From Tetrahymena elliotti 4EA (Eukaryota; Ciliophora; Oligohymenophorea; Hymenostomatida; Tetrahymenidae), in assembly GCA_000231825.2 (NCBI GenBank), contig JH720331.1, positions 589,441 through 653,440 on the forward strand: a DNA stretch of 64,000 nucleotides, in the 5' to 3' direction. Position numbers and translations under genes: made by a program. Shown piece after piece: positions 48,341 to 60,994 of the stretch; within the stretch, counting starts at the first letter, position 1; the number at the start of each line of letters is the position of its first letter. The notes under the pieces were generated by a model that saw nothing but the letters and a program-made list of their open reading frames with translations, searched no databases and was not told the origin of the DNA.

Positions 48341-51183
48341 TTTAAATTTGATTGGGTTTCGTTTTTTTATTAGGTGTTTTGATTGTAATATTTTTTTTTT
48401 AAATATATTATAGATATCTCTCTGGTGTGTTAGACTTTAACATGCTGATTCTCAATGAAGTTTGTGTATTTTCAGATAGAAAGATTTCCCAGATCAATCA
48501 AAAATAAAATGACTATTCCTTGATTTGTAAAAATACTTCCCTTTTAAATCTGATAGATCATAAGAAATAGCATCATTCAAAATTAACTGATTTATTAAGC
48601 TTACTAATTTCTGGGACTAAAACTTTTTCTTTATTTTACAATATTTTATATTGTTATCATTTACTAAATAATGATTAGAAAAATTAGACAGCTCTAATTA
48701 CTTGCAAGAAAATGATCAATAATATTCAAATTGGATAACTAGTAAAAATTATGAAAATACAAAAATATCATTCACAATAATTTTCTAAAAAATAACTGAC
48801 TCTTTTATAGGTTTTTTTAATCTTACTCATAAGTTTTGTTTACAAATAATGTCTAAGAGCTACTCAGAGATCCACATAATTATTTATAATTAAGAATGAA
48901 GCACTTTTTTTGAAATTTACCAAAATAAAAAATGAAAAAAAAAGTATTATTTATGGATATAAACTTTAGATTACAAAGGAAATCAATTAAATAGACTGAC
49001 AGAGAGGCCTTAGTCAATAAAAATATGACATAATGTTACATTCAAACATGGCTCTTAAATGGAATTTTTTGATTTTGTATAATTCTTGAATGACTTAAAT
49101 AAAACCAATCAGCCAGAGATTGATTTACTTCTTGTTTTAATAAAAGAAAATATTTTGTTAATTTATTTAACTAACTTTTTTTCTTACAAAGTTGGTTGGT
49201 TAGAAAAAAACACATCCACAATTTTATTTTGTTAATTTATTACTGATTATCCATATTCTTTATTTATTATTTTACAAGTCTTTTTTTTAAATATTTTTAT
49301 TTTCTTTCTAATTTATTGACTATAAACCAATCTCAATCTAATTTTATTATTTTGCTATCAGAATCATCAAGTAACACCACTCTTAATATATCAAATGATC
49401 ATATAGCACAAATAATCAATTTTTTTATTAATTTTAGCTATCTATTTGTTGCATATAATCAAGCTTAACTCTATCAAAAACATAACATTTTCTTATTTTA
49501 GTTTTATTTTATAAATTTATTAAAACAAGCAATTTCATTTTATTTAAACTTGAATAGAAAAATTAAAAAAACTAATATTTAATTGAGTTATCTTGATTAG
49601 TATAGCATCCTCTTTATATTTTAAATTTCATTTACTTTACCATATTGATACCTAAAATGGATTTTATTAAAATAAAAAAAATTTACTTTAGAAAACAAAT
49701 TAGATACTATCCTTTTTTAAACACAAATATTACTGTAAAATTATAATTCTAAACTTTTTGAAGAAAAACCAAAATAAATTAATAATCTTTTAAACAAATA
49801 AAAAGTGTTAATAATCTCAAAAATTATTTTAAATAAATTTAACTAATAGTCCCAACTTTTAACATAAATATAAGATCTTTTTTAAATGATTATTTAGATA
49901 TAATAAACACAATTTAAACATAATCCTATTGCCAAATTTAATCTATGAAAAATAAAAAAAATAAATATTTTTTAGAAAATTAGTTAGATAATCAAACAAA
50001 CGATATGATATTTTGAATATTAATTTAAAAGAAAAAGGGTTTTTTTTAAATATTTATCTTCACAAATATTTCAAAACACATCTTTTAAATTTGGTATTCA
50101 ATTCAAGATAAATCTTCTAAAGTCTCGAAACTTATTAAAATTATGCAAATTTCTTTATTAATCATTACATTACTATTGTTTTTTTCTAAAATAAAATTAT
50201 TTTTAGCTGAAAATTAAAGCTCTAACTTTTTTATCAAAGAATTAAGGGAAGTTCTGTATTTAAAAGACTACATTTTACTACATTCTTAATTTTTTGATTG
50301 TTGGTACACAAAAGGAAACTCAATCAGATATTTATAATTAAAAATCAATAATATCTAATAATTATTTTTCAGTTTAGTTAAAAATCTTACAAGTTTTTTA
50401 GAATAAATTATTTAATAATTAAAAAAAATAAATTTGTTTTAGTATCATTATTTTTTTTAGTATCAAACTAATAATAACTAAAAAAACCTATTTAATAAGG
50501 ATCATTATTTTATTTAGCAATTACAAAGAGTAATTTGGATTAATTTTTTAAAATTCAGTATTTTTTACAAAAATATAGTGCAGATAAAATATTTTTTTTA
50601 AATAGTTAAATTTTAAATCCAGTGAGATGAATCAAAAAAATCAGTTATTAAGATTTTGTCTCATTTAAATTTTGAGTATTGATTGAGCTAATTATTGAAG
50701 ATATTGGTTTAACAGTTATTCCTTCAAATAAATTATTAAAGAAATAGAAAAATAAGTTATAATTTTGTGTTAACATAGATTTGACTGATAAAAAAAAAGA
50801 TAAATTTACAAAACATTTTTACTTTCTATTTCTATTTAAAAAATTGTGAGATAAAATTTTATTTTTAAAATACTCATGAATTTCTCAGTGAATAATAGCC
50901 AGAAATAATCACTTAGATTAGGCAATATATTATTTAGTATTTTTAAGCCATAAAATACTTCATACTAACTAAAAAAAGATTCTAATTAGAATTACTACAA
51001 TAAAATATTTATGAATTAAGATATTTAAAGCTAAAATTGTTTTAAAATAAATTTTAAAAAAGAAGGCAAAATGAATAGATAAATTAATAAAATAATACCA
51101 GCAGTAATTTATTAGTCTAACGAATAAATTAATAAATCAATAGATAACTAAATTTTAAGATTAAATCTTATATGCAAAAATGA
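48341..51183. other. Intergenic between divergent paralogues
   Basis: 2.8 kb of A+T-rich DNA between the starts of the two related genes (A, minus; B, plus). It should contain both promoters. No coding-like frame found. If the pair arose by inverted duplication, this is where the breakpoint would lie; I see no obvious long inverted repeat. Confidence 0.55.
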
Positions 51184-53155
51184 ATGAACATAATTCTTTA
51201 AGATGACTAAATTATTAAAAATTTTTAATAAGGAGCGAAATGTCACGATTATTATTTGATAGAAGTTGAAAAGGAGGATCAGTCAGCACTTGATGAGAAG
51301 TTTGATAGATTAATAAAATAAATGGTTTTCTATTACATGAATAATTAAATAAAAAGAAAGTAAAAAAAAATTATTAAGGTGTTTTTTCTTTATTTTTTTT
51401 GTCGAATAATAATACTTCAGATTATAATTAAAACAAAACGATTAAATACATATATCAAACATTTGATAATTAGCAGAAAGCAGAATAAGCATTAAAAATA
51501 TACCTAATAACTAAGAAGTAGTAGTATTAGCAAAAACTATGACATCCATCTTAGCTAGATTTCCTTCTCATTTAGTAGCCTAAGTACAACATGAAGTTCA
51601 TGATTTGAAAGAAGATTTCTTAAGTCTGATTTATGAAATCAACAAAAATGAAAAACCTGTTTGGACTATTTTAAAAGAAATGAAAGATTCTATACCATTG
51701 TTTATAGATTAGTATATTTATAAAGTACTCTCTTAAAAGTACGATTCTAATAAAATCAAAGAACTCAAGAAAAAAATGCCCAAAAAGTCACTTATGAATT
51801 GTCGTCAACATTTAAATTCTCTAATCAGTGCCATTGAATAAGAGAATCTGGTTTCTGAATATTTAAAAAGCCTTGTTTTGATTATTAATAATACTAATTC
51901 TAGTGGATAAGAATTCTCCTATTTACGCCATTCTAAAAATTGGAGGAATGCAATAAAAATGAAATTGCTGGCTCTGATGCTTCTCGTTTACTAGTTTTCT
52001 TTAGAAAAGGAAAAAAACATTTTTAACATAGTAGATTTATGGTATAAGATTTATCCAGAGACTCCTATATGGTAATTAAAGGATGATCGTTATTTGTCTA
52101 AGGGTAGTAGTAGTAGTAGTAGCAATGAAGAACCAAGTTAGACATAGAATTAATCTGATTCATTCAACAATAGCAATAACAGAGAAAGCTACAAGGCAAG
52201 TAAATCTTCTATTAAGAAAGGAGGAAACAAGGAAGATGAATTGATATCTTATGAGTTAGAACTTCTTGAATAAGAATTTAATAGAAATTTGCGCATTTCT
52301 AATACAGATTAAGAGAAGATGACAAAAGGGAAAAAATAAAATAAACCAAGCATTCATAAAGATATCTATGAAAATGACAGTTCAAGTACAGGAGCTAATC
52401 TAATTTATGAAGATGAAGAGTCTACTACTTAAGAAGAAGAATATGAAGAGGACTCACTAAATTAGTAACAAATAAATAATTTCGCACTAATAAAAGACCA
52501 GTAGAATGGAAGAAAGAAAAATAGAAAAATTTAAACAAACTTTGTGAAATAGAGTAGAAAGAATAGAAATGAAGCATTTTCACCTACAAAATAATTGAAT
52601 GATTTGACAAGCTAGCTAGATAAAATTCATATTGAATCTGAAATAGAACATAGTCATAGCTCTGATCTTATTTACCAATCTAATATTTAAAGTAGTTAAC
52701 ATAAATAACCTAATACATAAATTAATCTTCACCATTAATTTTCTTTGGAAAATCATTCTTAGCAATCATAGAATTCCTTAACACATATTTAATCATCACC
52801 TTTTCTGCCCTTGAGTGATACTACAAATGTTGTTTCTTAATTAAAAAAACATAACTCATTTAATAACAATTCCCCATTGTCTCAATAAATAAACCATAAT
52901 TTAAACTCTAATCTATTCAACTAGCAAGCTCATAATTTATAAAATGAAAATAGCTATTAGAAGATTACATAATTAGAGTCTTAGTAAATAGGCCAGTAAA
53001 ACATTTAGTAAACATAAAAATATCAACAAAGTACATTGTCTCTTAATAATAATATCTCAGTAGTTCCTATCTTAAGAAACCCATGTCATTAAGTATTTGA
53101 GATTCCTTTACAAGGAAATTCTAATAATTTTAATTATTTTATTTCTTCTCAATGA
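51184..53155 (+). CDS. Hypothetical protein, member B of a divergent paralogue pair
   Basis: Two exons, 51184-51400 and 51474-53155, give 632 residues. Exon 1 is charged (MNIILQDDQIIKNFQQGAK, VEKEDQSALDEKFDRLIKQ). Exon 2 carries the shared domain: MTSILARFPSHLVAQVQHEV, NEKPVWTILKEMKDSI, IYKVLSQKYDSNKIKELKK, WRNAIKMKLLALMLLVYQF, IVDLWYKIYPETP. This is followed by a Ser run (AGT repeats near 52105), acidic and Lys-rich blocks and a long Asn/Gln/Ser-rich tail (to ISSQ). The shared domain aligns in order with the minus gene at 47045-48340. The first intron (73 nt, GTCGAA donor) is unusual. An alternative is that translation starts at ATG 51540, giving 538 residues. No known family recognised. Confidence 0.65.
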
Positions 53156-54348
53156 GGAAATGAGGATGGAAGGAAGGAAATCCATATCTTTTAAATTCTA
53201 AAAAAAAGTGATTAAAATATTTTTAAGAGAGCTTTTTTTAAATTTAATCTTAACTTGATTAAAAAATAGATGAGCTATTTATTCTTATAGCCATTTTTCT
53301 CTGTTTTTTAATAATTAAAAAGCTTCCATTTGTTTCAATTAGTTTTTTTCAAAATAATTTTATAAAAAAAATACAATTAAGATTATGAGCTTATTTATTG
53401 ATGTTTGTTTTTATTTGCTTATCTTTAATAATCATTTGTTAATAGAGTCATAAATTTTCTACTTTTATATAGATAGGGACTTTAGATATTAAATAATTCA
53501 AAATTGATTATATTTTTACTTTTTCTCAAATTCTAGCAAAATTATTTTCTAAAATTCTATAAACAAAAAGATTATTTTTTATCAAATAACTTAAAAAGAT
53601 AAATCAGAATTTAACTTAAATAATTTGATCAATTTTAAATTGAAATACCCCTTCTGTTTAATGTTTAAGATAAATATAAAGCTAACTAACATTGCAAAAA
53701 TTTAATGGTCCATAACCCAAAAAATTTTATTTTGTTGAACAAAAATGTAAATAATTAGATAAAAAAAATAATTATATATATTTTTGTTTAATAATTAGAT
53801 AAGACATCTATCTCTTAAATTAAAAAATTGGTGTTACATAATGGAATAACTTAAATTTAAAAAATTTATTAAACTTTGAACCTTTCTTTATTTGAAAATT
53901 TTTGAATTAGTTAAACATAAATATTTACTAAAAATTTAATTTAAAATATCACCTGTTTATTATTATGTTGTTCATTTACTTAATACATTTCTCTCATTTC
54001 TCTATTGAATTTAAAGGATTAGAATTTTATAAATAATTTCTAAGTTTTAAAACATTAAAAGTAAATCTAGAATATTTTTATCAGTTAAAATTACTTTTTT
54101 AGGATCTTATTGTTATGTAATTTGAAAATTTAATCATTTATCTATTAAGAAATAACAATAGTTAAAATCTATTTTATTTAAAAATAAATTGAGAGGTTTT
54201 CCGAATTAACCAATGTTATTTTATAGAATTTGAATTTTGAAAGATTATCAATCATATAATTTATCAAATATTAACGATACAAAAGATTTAATTAACACTC
54301 AAATAAATCAAATATACAGATCATTTAAATTAAACGGCTAAATATTAA
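53156..54348. other. Intergenic, tandem plus genes
   Basis: 1.2 kb of A+T-rich DNA between paralogue B and the coiled-coil gene. Nothing coding seen. Confidence 0.6.
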
Positions 54349-57300
54349 ATGGATAGCTAGAAGCATATTTTAAGTCCTTTAGAAATAGGAGAAATAGTTC
54401 ACCCTACTAATTGTATTGTCAAAGATGTTCGACTTTCACTAAATTTAAATAAAATTTAAGTTAATACTTTTTTTATTTAAGAATTCTTTTTCTTTTGTTA
54501 TATTTCTGATTTAATTTACAAATTTCAATTTGGTTAAATTTAGAGAGATCACTCAACTGGTAAAGGATTTAATGGCACTTTAAAGCTTATCAACCAGCTT
54601 GAAAATATAGTAAATAAGCCTTTAAAAAGCTAAGCTAATATTATAGAGATTAGGAGGTCATCGCTACTTCGTTCTTCAAATTAATTACCCTCATCTAGAT
54701 CTCAAAGATCATCTTCTCAAATATAATTAAAATAAATTCCTTTACCTGTGAATATTTCTCATACACCTAGCATGTGCTAAGCCTTTATAAGCAAAAGGAG
54801 TAGATGTTCTTCAAATGTACCAAACAATTAAAACCCAAATAATTCTTCTTCAAATAAGGAAAATATGATATAAAGTAAATAATAATATTTTAATATTTTG
54901 TGTATGTAAGGCATATCAAGGTGTTTTAAGTGCTAAAATAAATATGCTATTATTAATCATAGCATAACATAAAATAATTTTTTTTTAAAAAGATAGTCAT
55001 AGGCTCAGTACTTTTGAAAATTCTTTGGTTGCAGCAGATGCCAAAAGTTTAAATTAAAATATTAATTCAGCTAGAAATTCACTAAATTTACCTTCTTCAT
55101 AATCACAAGCCCATAGTAATAACATTAACAATAATAATAGTAGTAATAATAACAATAATCATAGTAATTACAATAGTAATACCTCAGTGAGTAAATAAAT
55201 ACTCAGAAAATATAGTAAATAAATAAAATCGATTTAAGATGAATCAAATCACTTCAATTCACTCTACAAAAAAGGGTATGATTAAAAGTACATGGATCTA
55301 TAAAATTAATTTGAAAAATAATGTAATGGGAATAGCAATAATAATTAGCATAATAATTTGCCCTTGTCTTAAATAAACTTTTAAACAGTGATAAAAGAAA
55401 TCAACGATTATATTTAACTAAGATAAAGAAACTTCATTGCTTACGAAGATGATTGCTAAAAGAAATTTTTTGAAAATGTTATTTTGTTGCTAAATATGTT
55501 TGAAAATTACTCTTAGAAATCATAAAAAATAAATGAGCATATCAAAGATGTATTAAATGAAATTTTTACTTCCCTTTCATCCTCTTTTAATAAAGGGCCT
55601 GTTGGGTAAATGTAGCTCAGTTAATCTTACTAAAAAATAAAACGTTGTATTTAAACAATGATTTAAAATGGTTTGGGATAGTTGTTTCCTTATTATAATT
55701 CTTCCATGAATGATATTTGTGATTTTTAGAATAAAATCTAATTAAAAATTTTGAATCAAAATCAACAATCGAAAATAGATGAAAATACAGAATAAGCTAT
55801 CATCATGAAGTACTAATTTTATCTATTACTTTTATAAGATCTTTTATTAAGTAAATTTATTTATAGAAAAGCATAGGATAATCGCAAATAGATGGATTTA
55901 TTAGAAAAATTAGAAGAGCTAAAAATTGAAAATGAGCTTTATAAAGTAATTTATTTACAAATTATTAGAAATAATTTAATTATAAATTATAATAGAAATA
56001 GAAAGTTCAACTTGAGCAAGCATTTAATAATACATTAGAGAAATAAAAGAAGGAAAATAAGGAGATTTAAAAATAAAATAGAGAGCTAAATAAGGAAAAT
56101 ATGAAGCTTAGACTTTAAATTGATAATTTATAAAAAGAAATAGAAATACAAAGCAACTTAAACAACACAAAAACAAATTATCAGAATATGTCTTACTTTG
56201 ATTCAATTAATAATACTACAATAGTTGATGAAAAAAGAACTTTAGAATACAATTTCTTTTAGGGACTACCTAGCTTAAATTAACAATTCCATTAACTAAA
56301 TCATGAAGAAGATAGCTAAATATGTTATTTGCCTTTTGAGATTAAATTTTGGAACTAGATTAATATTTACAATAATTAGATGCTAAAGTAAGATAAACAC
56401 TTTACTTAAAAAGAAGTGGCTAATATAATATCTAGTTGTATAGAGACTTATCTAAATGATGAAGAAACTTATTCTACTGAATTCAAACTTATTGATTGTT
56501 TAATTGTAAATTTTATTAGATTTTTAGACTTTTCTCATTTCAAGATTATCTTTTTGGTTGATAAACATTTTAATTTAATTTTTTTAATAAAAGAAATATT
56601 TCAAATAAGAAAAAGGTTGTGATTCTTTTGAGGCTTTAAAAAAGCTTGTTTAGTTGTAATAAAGCTACAACTAAGTTAACTGTCTTCATTAGACTTTTTA
56701 TAGAGTGTTTAATATTTATTATGATAATGAAAATATTATTTAAGATTTGCTTTTGCTTGATAAAAGTTAATCATTTAATATATCAATAAAACAACACTAA
56801 TATATTTACTAAAATGCTTTTATTAAAATTTATAAAATTTTGTAAGAAGAATCATCTAAAAATAAAATGTAATTCTCAATTTTAATTAATTAAATTAAAA
56901 TATTTACTTTATTTTTAAAGACATAGATAAAGCCACATTTAATTAAGTTTGTTGATAGGATATATTTAGAAAATCTTAGATAATTCTGATGATTATAACT
57001 GGTAATGGAGAGTTAGTCTACCTCTGCTTTTAAGTAAATGTGAAATTAATTTTAGTGATGTGATAAAAGATTAGTCATAATTCTTAATGCTTTTGCATGG
57101 ATTTTTACTAAATAGATATAAATTAGATCAATAAGATTCTTGTAACTAGACAAATCATTTAACTTTAAAAGAATTTAGTAGCATTTTCAATGATATTTCT
57201 GATTTTTGCAGTGAAAAAATATAAAAAAAGTTTCAAGAATAGATTTATTTTGATGAGCAATTGATCAATAATTTTTATGAATCTTTGAACGAAAAGCAAA

Positions 57301-57982
57301 GAAACAAAAAGCAATTAATTAAAATTGGGATTGAAATTTCATCACAAATATAAAAAAGCTCTATTTCCATATTAGAAGCAACTTCAATCATTATAAGTCT
57401 CTTTTTTTAAAAAATATGCATGATTTAGTCATCTCTAAAAAATGTAATTTTTAAATTTTAGCTTAAAGTATTAAATTTTTTATAAATTTTAGGTATAAAA
57501 CTTCTTTGAAGAAGGGAATAGGGTTTATGAATTAAATAAAATTCTACAAAATATAGGGATAAATATAGATTAATATGAAATATATGATTCAATAGCAAAA
57601 ATATACTGCTCTTGTTTAGACAATAAAAACTAATAGGAATACATAGATATAAAAATGCATTTATAGAAAAAAGATTTTTCTTCTGAAGAGAAGGAAATAT
57701 AAAAGCTCATGGAAAATCATTTAGTGAATATCATAATAAATCATTTGGTTTTTAGTTTTTGCAAAGCTGGTAAGTTTCTTCGATCTTTTTTTAAATAACA
57801 TATTTTTTTAATTAGAAAACCCATCTGCATATTAGTCTGTGAATTCTATCAAAACACCTTCTATAAGTATAGTTCACTGCAGCAATAAATTGACTGAAAA
57901 CGATTTAGATTCCATTCTTGCTCTTACTCAGCCAAGTAAAATAATATCTTATGCTAACAATCAAAATCTTAAAAAATTATGA
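54349..57982 (+). CDS. Coiled-coil protein with Asn/Ser-rich region, unknown family
   Basis: Eight exons (54349-54459, 54544-54874, 54993-55945, 55996-56497, ~56616-56868, 56921-57443, 57493-57769, 57816-57982), about 1038 residues. The N-terminal third is basic and Ser-rich (RSSLLRSSNQLPSSRSQRSS) with an Asn/Ser microsatellite region near 55.11-55.19 kb. Central part: helical segments, then a long coiled coil (EKLEELKIENELYK, QVQLEQAFNNTLEKQKKENK). The last 450 residues form a helical, moderately hydrophobic domain (SFEALKKLVQLQQSYNQVN, WRVSLPLLLSKCEINFSDV, VNIIINHLVFSFCKAG) with no family I recognise. Intron 4 is uncertain: donor 56498 with acceptor at 56609 or 56615 keeps the frame. The layout suggests a cytoskeletal or centrosomal scaffold; that is inference. 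Confidence 0.65.
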
Positions 57983-58735
57983 AAATTCTCACTAAATATA
58001 AATAGTTGTTTATAAATAACTTATTAAAATCATCTTCAAATAAAAAAAATGCAATTAAAAATAAAAAAATAAAATGAGGAATATTAAATTCAAATTAAAA
58101 AATAAATTTCTTATGATAGGATAGTTTTTTTACTTACTATTTATATTTGAGTAATTCTTTAAAAACTTATCATCATTATATAAATAAATTAAAAAATAAT
58201 TTCAAATTTATTTAATTATTAATTGATTACAAACAAAAATAATGAAAGAAACTCAAATATTTCTAATTTTGTAAAGTAAAAAGTTATACAAAAATTAAAT
58301 AAATTTATTTTAAGCAAAATTAATTTTTTGTGTATCATCTTTAAATAATTTTATGCTAATTTATATTTGTTTCTTTCAAATAAGATCTAAGTATTCTAGG
58401 TTTTATTGAAATCCATATAAAACAGCTGATTAAAAAGAATGAAAATATTGAAATAACTGCAAAAATGATATTATTTTTTATCTTGCTATCAAAAGTTTCA
58501 GAAATAAATAATAATTTATATCATTATTAAAAATTTTTAGAAATAGGAATATTTTAAAAATAGTAATTTAAATTTTAAAAAAATCAGCCTATGATTCATG
58601 TATTTAAAATAGTGGATTGGAATCAAAAAGAAAAAGAAAAGTGTTTGGTTAATAAACTTAAATAATTTTATTTTTTAAAAAAACGATTTTTATGGTAATT
58701 AATACAAACTTTATACAATAAGCTTAGATTTAAAT
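57983..58735. other. Intergenic between convergent genes
   Basis: A+T-rich DNA between the stops of the coiled-coil gene (+) and the tectonic-like gene (-). Nothing coding seen. Confidence 0.6.
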
Positions 58736-59968
58736 TCAAAACAAAATAATTGTAAAAAGTGACAGTATTGTAGCTACTGCTAAGGATAACTTTGAGCCAG
58801 ATAAGAATGAATATAATGGATAAAATAATCTGTAAACATATTTTTATAATCTATCTGTATATGATTATTCATCGATGATGCCTTCAGAACTTAAAAAATC
58901 AAATGAATAAAGATATTAGCCATTAGGGGGTTTTTATTAAGTTTGAATAGTTTTAGCTAAACAGTTAACAATTTAGAATGTTGAGCTATCTTTAGATCCA
59001 ATATCAGTGTAATAAATAATATACTACTATCCATCTATTAATCCTGAACATTTTGTTGTTTTTGCTGTGGAGTCTACTTTTAGAGTTTGCATTTCAAGTT
59101 ATGTTGTGGTTAGATAAAAAATTCCACCAAATTTTATTGTATTTTATAAAACATTGTTATCTGCTGCCAGATTTAAGTAATTACCATAAGAATATCCCTG
59201 GTCTTTGAAAGATATATTTGTTATTTCTTGAATGCGTTATTGGCTTTAAACACCAATTTAAAAAGAAAAATTACTGTTTATGAGATTACCAATACCATAT
59301 TCTGCTTTTTCTTGAACTAAAGTAATTTAAATTTGGTTTAAGCTACCTTTTTATTACTAACAATCTGTACTATAATTTATAATATCAGGTTTTATAATTG
59401 GAACTATTCTACAAAATCCAAAGAAATCAGGGGCATACTACAAGTTAGTTGATGACAATTAGGTAGGATTAGATATCACGCTTGCATCAGATTTTTAAAA
59501 CAATAGAAAAGATGTGACATTGTAGTTACTGGTAGATAAATTTATAGATATTCTAGATGCCGTTGTGTCTTCTTAAGAATTATAAAAATAACCACTGTAG
59601 GCTTTATTGACTCTAGATAAACATGCTATATTGTTAATATAACTTGGAATAATTTCTTCTATATCATGACGCAAGGTATCACAAAGAGGATAGTTGAGTA
59701 GCATATAATTTTATTCTAAAGTAGTCTTCCTACTGGTTGTAAAATAATTTTTTTGATTAGTTTAAGTGTCTGGATCGCAAGAACAATCATAATCTCTAAG
59801 ATAAGTAATGTCACATGAACATTAAGCAGAATCATAATTAATTAAATCTACATCTTAGCTACTTTTTTCCAAAGTCATAGAATTAGTATCATAATACCTA
59901 AACGCTTTGAAATCTTATGCAAGTGTGAAGCTAACAATTACTAAAAAAATAAATAAAAATGAATTCAT
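58736..59968 (-). CDS. Tectonic-like secreted/membrane protein
   Basis: Intronless frame of 410 residues. Residues 1-18 are a clear signal peptide (MNSFLFIFLVIVSFTLAQD). Near residue 50 is a Cys-rich motif, QCSCDITYLRDYDCSCDPD, of the C-x-CD(L/I)T...CD..C-x-CD type that opens the tectonic (TCTN1-3) domain. Later come CDTLRHDIEEIIP, NKAYSGYFYN, FFGFCRIVPIIKP, DQGYSYGNYLNL and KTTKCSGLIDGQQYII, in line with the tectonic body. The C-terminus is hydrophobic (LSLAVATILSLFTIILF), a membrane anchor or GPI signal. Tectonics sit at the ciliary transition zone and help gate membrane protein entry. Length is somewhat short for the family. Some of the usual cysteines are missing, so the call is probable, not certain. 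Confidence 0.6.
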
Positions 59969-60994
59969 CTTTCACTTTCTATCAGAATATTTAAATTGAT
60001 TGAAAACTACTGGCAAAATAACTAATTAATTAATCAATAAATTATATTATTTTTTTAGATGTTTTATTTATTTTTCAAATTTATTTAACTAAATATTTCT
60101 TATTTCTATCCAAATTTCAAATTCTCCGGCAATCATTCTAAGATTATTGGGCCTCATCTTTTTATGCTATTTTTCTATGTTTTTTTTCAAATTTAATTTC
60201 TTTGATATTTCACTTTTAACATTTGTATTTAAAATTCTATTTAAAAATATTACCTTTTCTTTAATTTTTAATTCAAGAAATATTATCATTAGGATTATTT
60301 TAATTATCTTTTTGATAATATTTTTAAATAAAATAATTTTTGAGAAATAAATTAAATCTTAATTTAATGCAAAATAATTTAAAAACAGTCAAGAAACCTT
60401 TTTCATGAGTAAATATTAATCAGAGAAGTAAAAATAAATATTTGATTGATATTTTAACGTTTTTATAAAAAACTTCTAGTTATTTAAAGTTATGGTTGTG
60501 TCGGTAGATTTATTGAATTAAATTCAATTTAAAATTAAGTTATTTTTAAAAATAAATTCGAGAATATTTGAATAGAATAAAGAAGAACAAATAGAGAAAA
60601 ATAAAAGAATATTAGTCAAAAAGCTGATTAAGGTTACTATAGAGGTGTCCTAAAGAAATATTGAGGACATAAATAGAAGATTTTATAAAATACTTGTAGT
60701 AAATGTTTTATTTCTGAAAGTTAAATAGTTAAATTAAATAGTTTATTTTTTTTAATATTTTAAATGTATGTTTTTTATTATAATTGCTACAATTTATTAA
60801 ATTAGAGGTTATTATTATTTATTTTTAATCTTTACACATTTTTCTTGAATTAATAATTTTTGTTTGTTTGTTTTATTATTTTTATTTATATTTGAGACCA
60901 ATTTATCATAAAAAATTATGAGGTTTTCTTATTTTTTTTTTTGTAAAATAAAAGAATGTACAAGGTGGAAAATGTTTTAAAATCAGAAGATCGA
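59969..60994. other. Intergenic, tandem minus genes
   Basis: 1.0 kb between the start of the tectonic-like gene and the stop of the next minus gene. Should hold the tectonic-like promoter. A 67-codon + frame near 60.15-60.35 kb is Phe/Ile-rich and looks like chance. Confidence 0.6.
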
